A stretch of 13,216 nucleotides of DNA, taken from assembly GCA_023251335.1 (NCBI GenBank), contig JAHEZA010000018.1, positions 1-13,216 on the forward strand, given 5' to 3'. Under the pieces are notes generated by a model. That model was not told where the DNA came from and did no database searches. It saw nothing but the letters and a program-made list of their open reading frames with translations. The stretch comes from Chitinophagaceae bacterium. Lineage in GTDB: Bacteria > Bacteroidota > Bacteroidia > Chitinophagales > Chitinophagaceae. Shown piece by piece: positions 6,160 through 12,238 of this stretch. The stretch's first letter is position 1; the number at the start of each line of letters is the position of its first letter. Position numbers and translations under genes: made by a program.

Positions 6160-7278
6160 TTAGAATAGGACGGCATTATTTTTTCGTGGATTTATATTAC
6201 CGGTTACCAGCCGGCGATTCAAAGGATTCATTAATTCTTCCTCTATTAGTGCAATACCGCCGTGATCTTTTAAGAGGCCAGGGTTTACAATTTCAATTTG
6301 GTTACCTCTTGATAGAAATCTTTCCAGATGTCTTATCCAAATTCCTGGCGACTTAAAAAGGGTATTCATTTTTAGAGATTTTTTCAATTGTTTGTTATAA
6401 TATTTGTCAATCAGAAGAATGCCGTCCTTACTGCTTTCCAAAGCTTTTAGTACAGCTGTAATATTGCTGATAAGGCGATTGGCCTTTTCTGCCAGCTCTA
6501 TTTTTCCGGCTAAAAATTCGTAATGCCAATATTTCCATTCACTATCAATCTCTGACGCCAATAATCTCAATTTATCTTCTGCGTCGCCTGGAAATAATGT
6601 GTTTGCTTTTCTAAACATTATTTCCCGAAAGGCTGACATATTGCATATTATATTACCCTGTGCGGTACTTCCTGTTACGAAGACGGGCTTTTTGGTTTTA
6701 AAGTTCAATAGTTTTAAAACATTTAATGTTCGTTGACGCTGGTCCATTTTTGTTGGTTTTCTTACCAGCAGTTGTTGCCCCGGAGAATTTGAAATAAACG
6801 CGCTCCCGGTCGTTTCGTATTCTTTGTGAAGTTTTCCATTGTAGTATTCAAAAAGCATGGATTTTTTATCTGCCGAGTACAAAAGAAAAAATTCAGGTTG
6901 ATTATTTACGTGGTGTAAAAGATCCAGAAGCGAAATATTTTTATTAAAATAAATTAAAGGTTTTGTAAAGACATTTAAATAGGTAATTGTTTCGTCGTCG
7001 GGCCCAATTACTATTGCGACAGTTTTTCTGTGTGTGTTGTAATTCAATCGACCGAAAGTTTTATCCAATCTTGCAAGAATAGTTTTGCCAAATACGCTAT
7101 TGTATTTTTCTTTCAGTTTTGTTTCCACCGCCCGGTGAATGTAGTTAAGAGTGGCTAGAATAAACTTTTTATCGTGCATAGATGGCTGAAACGGGAAAGT
7201 GATGCCGAGGGTGGTAAGTGGTAGTTGGGGTCTACTTGCTTTTCTAATAGCTGTTTTTGGGGTGGTTGCTACGAGCAC
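6160..7278 (-). CDS. baeRF-like protein (bacterial relative of archaeo-eukaryotic release factor fold)
   Basis: A 372-aa soluble protein without signal or membrane segments. The layout fits baeRF-type proteins: an N-terminal alpha/beta region (about 35-155) with strands such as KTVAIVIGPD, the FTKPLIYF segment and FFLLYSADKKSMLFEYY; a middle region (about 195-300) with KPVFVTGS and SKDGILLIDK; and a C-terminal GNQIEIVNPGLLKDHGGIALI-like end (325-345), reminiscent of the last eRF1-like domain. A PGQQ tetrad at 166-169 sits where a GGQ-like loop could be, but I cannot align it with certainty. The start is GTG (7278-7276): an in-frame stop lies upstream and the first internal ATG is Met34 (7179). 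The predicted transcription start near 7317 favours the GTG. These families are thought to act on ribosomes; the role here is inferred. The family call is from pattern memory. Confidence 0.55.
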   Translation of the reverse strand: MLVATTPKTAIRKASRPQLPLTTLGITFPFQPSMHDKKFILATLNYIHRAVETKLKEKYNSVFGKTILARLDKTFGRLNYNTHRKTVAIVIGPDDETITYLNVFTKPLIYFNKNISLLDLLHHVNNQPEFFLLYSADKKSMLFEYYNGKLHKEYETTGSAFISNSPGQQLLVRKPTKMDQRQRTLNVLKLLNFKTKKPVFVTGSTAQGNIICNMSAFREIMFRKANTLFPGDAEDKLRLLASEIDSEWKYWHYEFLAGKIELAEKANRLISNITAVLKALESSKDGILLIDKYYNKQLKKSLKMNTLFKSPGIWIRHLERFLSRGNQIEIVNPGLLKDHGGIALIEEELMNPLNRRLVTGNINPRKNNAVLF

Positions 7279-7322
7279 GATGTGTTTAATTAAGAGTTAC
7301 TAATAAATGCTAGTTATGCTTG

Positions 7323-7387
7323 TAAAATTATAGACCCGGATTTTTCCGAAGACTGATTTTAGTCATTCCCTTTCCTGATTGTTATCA
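7323..7387 (-). promoter_or_regulatory. FNR-like tandem operator and promoter of the baeRF-like gene
   Basis: Two palindromes, TGATtttaGTCA (7354-7365, centre 7359.5) and TGATtgttATCA (7376-7387, centre 7381.5), are 22 bp apart. On the minus strand TAATTTTA (7330-7323) lies 29.5 bp from the proximal centre and matches five of six defined bases of TAnnTTTG. The expected leader to the GTG at 7278 is about 39 nt. The distal box is identical to the distal box of the haem-binding cytochrome promoter. Confidence 0.7.
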
Positions 7388-7676
7388 TTATCCAGTTATT
7401 TTCAGAAAGATAAAGTGCTTGGGAATTCAGTATCCTGTCTGTTTTTGTATTTTGTTTTATGGTCCGGGCAGGAAGAATTATTGCCGACATATTGATCATT
7501 GTTTCATCTTAATTCCTTTGATAGTGGCTGTAGGAATCGCCGTAACTAATTAATAATTTTAAAAGCAACAAAATAACTTTAATCCAGATGATAAATTCAT
7601 TTTCTAAAATAGAATTTCATATTAGATATACCATATTCAGCAAATAATTGATCATCTTTGGTAATTACAAAATACC
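7388..7676. other. Intergenic stretch with little recognisable content
   Basis: This is the remainder of a 398-bp gap between divergent genes. I see no convincing ORF, RNA gene or strong hairpin. CATCTTTG at 7653-7660 matches five of the six defined bases of the TAnnTTTG consensus and is a possible -7 box for the gene at 7677, but no TGA-N6-TCA palindrome stands at the usual distance from it. Confidence 0.5.
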
Positions 7677-8195
7677 ATGGGGAATAGCTTTTTCGCATAC
7701 ATTCAAAAGTTAGAACTACTGGCTTTTTTTTCCGGTTATTCTTTACTGTGTGCGATAATTTTAATCTTTGCCGGAAATAATGAATCAGGGAATAATTTAA
7801 GAAAAAGGACCGTTTTCATTTTACCTTTATCATACGCATTAGTAGGTACTTTATACCTCGGACTTCAACTAAAGAACTTTTATCTTAGTTATTCTTCTGG
7901 GAATATTAGACCCGCTATTCATCTTTCTTATCTGATGGTCTGGGGGCTTCTTTCAATACTGTTTTGGATACCTTCATTAAGGAAAAGACCATCTCTAAGT
8001 TTACTCCATAACCTGGTATTCTTTTTCATTTTAGTGAAAGATATGATTTTGCAAATTAGCTCATCTGTGGACGGGAATATTTTAAAGAACGACATGAGAA
8101 TGTATACTGTCAGTTTTCTTTTAAATCTTAGCGCTTTTATCCTGATCGTATTATTATCTTTCGTTGTCTCGCGAAGAAGGATTAGATACAAATAA
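7677..8195 (+). CDS. Five-helix integral membrane protein of unknown function
   Basis: A 172-aa very hydrophobic protein with about five predicted membrane segments (13-32, 45-63, 82-99, 108-128, 143-164), basic loops such as LRKR (41-44) and LRKRPS (101-106), and a strongly basic C-terminus (SRRRIRYK). Basic loops suggest those ends are cytoplasmic. I recognise no cofactor motif: the few histidines (82, 111) are not in haem-ligand contexts. It stands alone between two operator-bearing promoters, with 212 bp before the YceI operon. Base use matches the neighbours and hydrophobicity is consistent along the frame, so I take it as a real gene. No function can be assigned. Confidence 0.65.
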   Translation: MGNSFFAYIQKLELLAFFSGYSLLCAIILIFAGNNESGNNLRKRTVFILPLSYALVGTLYLGLQLKNFYLSYSSGNIRPAIHLSYLMVWGLLSILFWIPSLRKRPSLSLLHNLVFFFILVKDMILQISSSVDGNILKNDMRMYTVSFLLNLSAFILIVLLSFVVSRRRIRYK

Positions 8196-8307
8196 ATGTT
8201 CAGTATTTTTTCGCCCTTATAGAAAGTAAACGTTTTTCTTCGTTTACTGATACCCGTAAGCCAACTATTTCATTTTGACATCGTCACGTGATTTTCTTGT
8301 TAGGATA

Positions 8308-8373
8308 TGATAACAGTCATGATCATCCCTGACTGCCGTCATCTAATTATAGTTCTATCCACTACTACTTTTG
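8308..8373 (+). promoter_or_regulatory. FNR-like tandem operator and promoter of the YceI/cytochrome/barrel operon
   Basis: Two palindromes, TGATaacaGTCA (8308-8319, centre 8313.5) and TGACtgccGTCA (8330-8341, centre 8335.5), are 22 bp apart; the second has perfectly symmetrical TGAC/GTCA arms. TACTTTTG at 8366-8373 is a full match to TAnnTTTG and starts 30.5 bp after the proximal centre. The predicted leader before the ATG at 8408 is about 30 nt. Confidence 0.72.
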
Positions 8374-8407
8374 TTTTCACAATTAATTTACATTTTAAAA
8401 ACATTTT

Positions 8408-9208
8408 ATGAAACTGCTCAATAACAAAACACTAGGGTTAATTGCGATAATCTTAATCAGTGGCTACGGATATATTGCTAGCTGCACTCATAAAGATCTG
8501 ATTATACCAGAGCCAGCAACAGGAACTATCATTATTACTCGTGGTGACGGTATTTTTTTACCAGGAACCGAAACAATAGGAGATACCTCCCAATGGAAAA
8601 TGGATAAGTCTCATTCGAGTGTATTATGGTCCAGTGCTTACCTTGAAACAGGAGGCTTGCTAACAGGTCGGTTTAATAAATTCGGGTTGAATAGCCTTTC
8701 TTCATCTGCCAGGCAATTATATGTTAGCACTGGCCAGCCTGTTTTAGATACCTCCTGGGCTTTTTATGAAAGCGATCCATCTAAAAGTTATTTCAGCGGT
8801 TATGTTCAAATGAATACTTCCAATACTGGCGAACCCGGAAGAGACGGCGGTTGCTATTTGGGCTATGTAGGTGCGCCGAAAATTATTTCTGGTACGCAAA
8901 ATCTCATGGATTCCAACGTTGTTGTGATCAGAACCACTAAAATAGAATTTGATACGAAGAGTTCGGGATATATTGTTACAATGGTAATGAGTTGGAAGGG
9001 CCTGCTTTCAGCACTACACGATACTACTGTTAATGGGACTCTTTCTTACGTGAAAAGGTCTACAGTTGGTGAAGGTACCGCTGCAGCTTATGGTCAGTTT
9101 GGTTTACAGTTGAATTTTCAATTCAATTGCAGATCCTTCGGTATCACCACAGACGAAATTTCTGATATTGTCAATGTGCAATGCAACATGAATTTCAATA
9201 ATAAATAA
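8408..9208 (+). CDS. YceI-like domain lipoprotein
   Basis: A 266-aa lipoprotein: hydrophobic signal then lipobox IASC (Cys26). From about residue 63 the sequence reads WKMDKSHSSVLWSS...GGLLTGRFNKFGL, the opening of the YceI fold (Trp, the DxxHSSV strand and the G-x-F-x-x-F strand). YceI proteins are periplasmic lipocalin-like barrels that bind long isoprenoid or amphiphilic ligands. It is the first gene of a three-gene unit, with 20 bp to the cytochrome gene. The mature start, CTHKDLIIPEP, resembles that of the next lipoprotein, CYKDVILPPEV. A carrier of a quinone-like ligand, or a structural part of an outer-membrane complex, would fit, but neither is shown. The family call rests on the N-terminal half; the C-terminal half is less typical and carries extra cysteines (149, 241, 259). 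Confidence 0.78.
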   Translation: MKLLNNKTLGLIAIILISGYGYIASCTHKDLIIPEPATGTIIITRGDGIFLPGTETIGDTSQWKMDKSHSSVLWSSAYLETGGLLTGRFNKFGLNSLSSSARQLYVSTGQPVLDTSWAFYESDPSKSYFSGYVQMNTSNTGEPGRDGGCYLGYVGAPKIISGTQNLMDSNVVVIRTTKIEFDTKSSGYIVTMVMSWKGLLSALHDTTVNGTLSYVKRSTVGEGTAAAYGQFGLQLNFQFNCRSFGITTDEISDIVNVQCNMNFNNK

Positions 9209-9228
9209 TCACTAAAACTCTAATTATT

Positions 9229-9603
9229 ATGAAACGGTCATTAATATACGTCGGGCTGATATTTTTTATGGTTTTTGGCCTGGTCAGTTGCTACAAAGAT
9301 GTGATTCTTCCTCCTGAGGTAAGTACTAAGCCGCCTCAATATGTTAGCTTTAGCAGTGATCTCCAACCTATTTTTACTGCTAATTGTGCCACCTCAGGCT
9401 GCCACGTGAAGGGAGCTCAGGTACCATACTTAACTCCGGATGTTTCTTACCAACAACTTTTGGGTGGGTTTGTCAATACCGTTAAACCGGAACAAAGCCA
9501 ATTGTACATAATGATCAACGGCAATATGCAAGTGCATATTCCTAATCCTGCTGACCGGCAAAAGATATATGACTGGATCAGAAATGGCGCTCCAAACAAT
9601 TAA
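9229..9603 (+). CDS. Small c-type cytochrome lipoprotein with CX4CH haem motif
   Basis: A 124-aa lipoprotein with lipobox LVSC (Cys21). The domain opens FSSDLQPIFTANC, the usual start of Bacteroidota cytochrome-like domains. The haem motif is CATSGCH at 53-59, which is C-x4-C-H rather than C-x2-C-H; such spacing is known for some c-type haems. Met95 or Met100 (INGNMQVHIP) may be the distal ligand, and the domain ends with the typical IYDWIRNGAPNN helix. It is placed between the YceI lipoprotein (20-bp gap) and the beta-barrel gene (21-bp gap), with no internal promoter seen, so the three are one operon. A role in moving electrons at or across the outer membrane is inferred from the barrel partner. 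Confidence 0.85.
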   Translation: MKRSLIYVGLIFFMVFGLVSCYKDVILPPEVSTKPPQYVSFSSDLQPIFTANCATSGCHVKGAQVPYLTPDVSYQQLLGGFVNTVKPEQSQLYIMINGNMQVHIPNPADRQKIYDWIRNGAPNN

Positions 9604-9624
9604 GTGATCTAAAAATTTAATCAA

Positions 9625-10611
9625 ATGAAAATAATTATTCGTAAATCAAAAAAGCAACTGATATGTTGCTCATATTTAATGGTTGCATTGTTGCTGACAA
9701 CTACAGTATCTGTTGCACAAAATGACAGCGCTGTAACTACAACACAAGCTGAAGCGTCAGCTCCCACAAAACACAAACCGGTAAAGAATACATTTCGAAG
9801 TGTATGGATTATCGATGATCAAACTGTTATGGTTCCGATAAAAGGTACTCTTGAAGCAGATATACAACACAGGTTTGGAACGGTTGAAAATGGTATTGAG
9901 GATTTATATGGAATCTTTGCTTCAGCTAATATAAGACTGGGGTTTGCCTATACACCTATTAATAATTTATCCATTGGTTTTGGAGCAACGAGAAACGCTG
10001 GAAATATGCTTTTGGACGGAAGCGCTAAATATGCAATTATAAAGCAAACAAAAGAACAATATCCCGTCAGTGTTACCTACTATGGTAACATAGGATACGA
10101 AACGAAAGCTGACCCTAATCATTATCTTTACACTTACCAAACGGAACGTTGGACTTTTTTCAACCAATTAATAATTGCCAGGAAGTTTTCAGATAAATTT
10201 TCCGTTCAGGTTGCTGCCAGCATATCTCATCAGAATTCGGTGCCCGGTTATTACGCTCAAAAGGATACAACCGTATTTGTATATGAAAAGCAAAAGCATG
10301 ATCTATTTGCTGCATCAGTAAGTGCACGATATGTATTATCTGAAGTAACTGCAATTATCGTTGATTATGATCAACCTCTTACACAATTCCCTACTGACAA
10401 CCCTCATCCCAATTTGGCATTTGGCTTTGAGTTTAATACCAGTGGCCATACTTTCCAGTTGTTTGCGGGTAATTATTCATTATTAAATCCTCAGCACAAT
10501 AGCCTTTATAATACAAACAACCCTATTGGATTCACACAAACCGGTGGTACAAAAGTCAAGGGCGGTCAATTTTTAATTGGTTTTAATATCACGCGATTGT
10601 GGAATTATTAA
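9625..10611 (+). CDS. DUF5777-like outer-membrane beta-barrel protein
   Basis: A 328-aa protein with a cleavable Sec signal (hydrophobic about 11-30, probable cut near SVAQ-ND) and a Thr/Ala-rich linker. The remainder consists of alternating amphipathic strands rich in Tyr, Phe, Gly and Asn. NTFRSVWIIDDQTV (about 54-67), DIQHRFGTVENGIEDLYGIF and the segment reading LSIGFGATRN match, as I recall, the Bacteroidota DUF5777 barrel family. It ends in an aromatic residue (RLWNY), as expected for an outer-membrane barrel. As last gene of the YceI/cytochrome operon it may form the outer-membrane part of a porin-cytochrome module. No terminator of good quality follows. Confidence 0.85.
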   Translation: MKIIIRKSKKQLICCSYLMVALLLTTTVSVAQNDSAVTTTQAEASAPTKHKPVKNTFRSVWIIDDQTVMVPIKGTLEADIQHRFGTVENGIEDLYGIFASANIRLGFAYTPINNLSIGFGATRNAGNMLLDGSAKYAIIKQTKEQYPVSVTYYGNIGYETKADPNHYLYTYQTERWTFFNQLIIARKFSDKFSVQVAASISHQNSVPGYYAQKDTTVFVYEKQKHDLFAASVSARYVLSEVTAIIVDYDQPLTQFPTDNPHPNLAFGFEFNTSGHTFQLFAGNYSLLNPQHNSLYNTNNPIGFTQTGGTKVKGGQFLIGFNITRLWNY

Positions 10612-10773
10612 TTAATGTAAAAGAATTTCTATTGAAGGCCAACATGAATTAAGATGCAAACCTTGTTATCTTTTTTTGTAAAAAATATGGTTTTTTTGAT
10701 AATTAATGGAAGTGAAGAAAATAAATAATTGTCGCAATTTTTTTGCACCGGTTTATATAAAAAAAATTCACGC

Positions 10774-11283
10774 ATGATCTCTTTCAGAATAGCAATATGC
10801 AGCACGATTATTTTTTTTCTTTTCAACTGCTCGTGTTCTGAGGTCTCTGAAAAAAATAGTCCACAGCAAGAAAAGGCCCTGCAAAAAAAGCATTTGATTA
10901 TCAGGAAACCCGGCTCCAGCTTTAACGATACAATTATTATTTCTGCTAATTCGGCTGTGTTCTATCATCCGGATTCGTTACAAATGAATAAAATTAAAGC
11001 AGTGAATGAAAAGAATATTTTTGATATGCTCACACACAACTGCCATTACCAGATTGAAAATGCGCGCATGGTGATTAAGAAATACTGGCCTCAAATAAAG
11101 ATTATAGAGACTTCTGCAGTAAGGTATCTTCTTTTTGAGAAGAGAAATAAAAGTGAAGTGTGTATTGATTTGAATGATAAGAACGATATATGTGGTTTAT
11201 TTCTGTTTGATGGGGAAAAATCTCCTGTGCTAGTTGATATGCCGAATATTGATACGCAACTCAGGTTCTATTTTTCCAAATAA
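10774..11283 (+). CDS. Small lipoprotein of unknown function
   Basis: I prefer the ATG at 10774, which gives 169 aa and a normal lipoprotein signal: ISFR, a hydrophobic core, then FNCSC with Cys19 or Cys21 as the lipidated residue. The frame is open further upstream to an ATG at 10729, but that would put 15 polar residues before the signal. The mature part is basic and soluble (RKPGSSFNDTIIISANSAVF, then VRYLLFEKRNKSEVCIDLND) and could be a small beta-sandwich. No family is recognised. It has no FNR-like box upstream and stands 162 bp after the barrel gene, so it may be independent. The reading frame is AT-rich like its surroundings. Confidence 0.6.
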   Translation: MISFRIAICSTIIFFLFNCSCSEVSEKNSPQQEKALQKKHLIIRKPGSSFNDTIIISANSAVFYHPDSLQMNKIKAVNEKNIFDMLTHNCHYQIENARMVIKKYWPQIKIIETSAVRYLLFEKRNKSEVCIDLNDKNDICGLFLFDGEKSPVLVDMPNIDTQLRFYFSK

Positions 11284-11297
11284 GTCTACTGAGGAAA

Positions 11298-11362
11298 TGA
11301 CTTGAATCACAGGCTGTAATGATTATGATCATTTAAAAGATAATATCGCAGATATATCTTGC
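11298..11362 (+). promoter_or_regulatory. FNR-like tandem operator and promoter of the cytochrome c/FeS operon
   Basis: Two palindromes, TGACttgaATCA (11298-11309, centre 11303.5) and TGATtatgATCA (11320-11331, centre 11325.5), are 22 bp apart. The second extends to AATGAT/ATCATT (11318-11333). TATCTTGC at 11355-11362 begins 29.5 bp after the proximal centre but matches only four of the six defined bases of TAnnTTTG, so the -7 assignment rests mainly on position. The leader to the ATG at 11446 would be about 79 nt. Confidence 0.62.
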
Positions 11363-11445
11363 ATTACGAATTTGATATTGCCCATTTATGAATTTTAAAC
11401 CTCTACTCAAAATCAAATTTTAATAATAACCTAAAACTAAAAAAG

Positions 11446-11853
11446 ATGAAATCAATAGTAGCAATTGCAGTCTTTGTAATCGGATTAACAGCAGCTAGCT
11501 TTACGATCAAAGTTCAGCCAACACAAAAAGCATGGCCGGTACCCGCAGCTGATAAAGCAAAAAAAAATCCGGTGGCCAGCAGTGCTGAATCCATTAAAGC
11601 AGGGAAAGAACTATGGAGTACTTTTTGTAAATCATGTCACGGTGCTAAAGGATTGGGTGATGGCACCAAAGCGGCCCAATTAAAAACTGAGCCGGGTGAT
11701 TTTTCATTAGCTTCTTTTCAATCACAGACTGACGGTGAAATGTTTTACCGCTTATCAGAAGGCCGCGACGATATGCCGGCTTCTAAAAAGAAAGTTCCTG
11801 ATGAAGAAGACAGGTGGAACCTGGTAAACTTTATGAGAACTCTAAAAAAATAA
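11446..11853 (+). CDS. Periplasmic monohaem cytochrome c
   Basis: A 135-aa protein with a Sec signal (hydrophobic 4-19), no lipobox cysteine, then a Lys/Pro/Ala-rich linker. The class I cytochrome domain (about 48-134) has haem motif CKSCH at 61-65 followed by GAKGLGDG, and distal Met110 in DDMPASKK, with the C-terminal helix WNLVNFMRTL. It is the first gene of an operon with a Tat-like small protein and a ferredoxin-type subunit. It probably exchanges electrons with that oxidoreductase, either as donor to a reductase or as acceptor from an oxidase-type complex; the sequence does not decide. Confidence 0.9.
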   Translation: MKSIVAIAVFVIGLTAASFTIKVQPTQKAWPVPAADKAKKNPVASSAESIKAGKELWSTFCKSCHGAKGLGDGTKAAQLKTEPGDFSLASFQSQTDGEMFYRLSEGRDDMPASKKKVPDEEDRWNLVNFMRTLKK

Positions 11854-11980
11854 TTCCGGCCGCGTGATGCAGCTCTTTGTTTTACGTATCGTTTCAAATT
11901 ATATTTTAGGGCATTTGCATAATTGTTTTATTAAAACGATAAAGATCGGGTACATTATTCTTCAATTCAATTTTAAGATC

Positions 11981-12220
11981 ATGCAAGAACCTCAAAAATT
12001 CCAATCAAGAAAAAAATTCCTTCTGTGGAGCGCTGCTACGCTTTCTTCAGTATCGGTTTTGAAATTCTTTAAAATATCTAAAAAGGAAAATACTGAAACG
12101 GTAAAAATGCTTACGCAGGATGGAAAATTGGTAGAGGTAAATATTACTGCTATCCCATCCAAAAAGAAGAAAATTACCAATAAAGAATTACAGAACTGGA
12201 TTAAAAAAGACAACGTCTGA
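11981..12220 (+). CDS. 79-aa Tat-like small protein related to the N-terminus of the following FeS subunit
   Basis: I chose the ATG at 11981. The frame is open to an ATG at 11864, but the added residues look like untranslated leader and push the signal inward. From residue 8 the protein reads SQ/SRKKFLLWSAATLSS-like: SRKKFL is a twin-basic (RK) version of the Tat motif, followed by a hydrophobic stretch. The soluble rest, TVKMLTQDGKLVEVN and KITNKELQNWIKKD, aligns with residues about 41-77 of the next gene product (KVKLLSVDGDVIEVD ... VSNDEARKGM). It has no cysteine and no cofactor motif. It lies 18 bp before the FeS gene. It may be a small accessory or structural subunit, or an assembly factor, of the same complex; no function is established. 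Confidence 0.7.
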   Translation: MQEPQKFQSRKKFLLWSAATLSSVSVLKFFKISKKENTETVKMLTQDGKLVEVNITAIPSKKKKITNKELQNWIKKDNV

Positions 12221-12238
12221 TAAATAAACTAGTGTACC

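Noticed and set aside
7645..7656. TTGATCATC upstream of the five-helix gene as an FNR-like box.
   Set aside because: TGAT is followed directly by CATC with no TCA at the required distance, so the TGA-N6-TCA geometry fails.
10680..10705. A-run/T-run near 10680-10697 as a terminator of the barrel operon.
   Set aside because: The only stem is six A-T pairs flanking TATGG; this is too weak to support a call.
10729..10773. Upstream in-frame ATG at 10729 as start of the orphan lipoprotein.
   Set aside because: It adds a polar stretch before the signal peptide. The ATG at 10774 puts the hydrophobic core and lipobox at the usual distance.
11864..11980. Upstream in-frame ATG at 11864 as start of the small Tat-like protein.
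   Set aside because: The extra 39 residues would separate the Tat-like motif from the N-terminus, and the downstream start gives a normal exported-protein layout that matches the next gene product.
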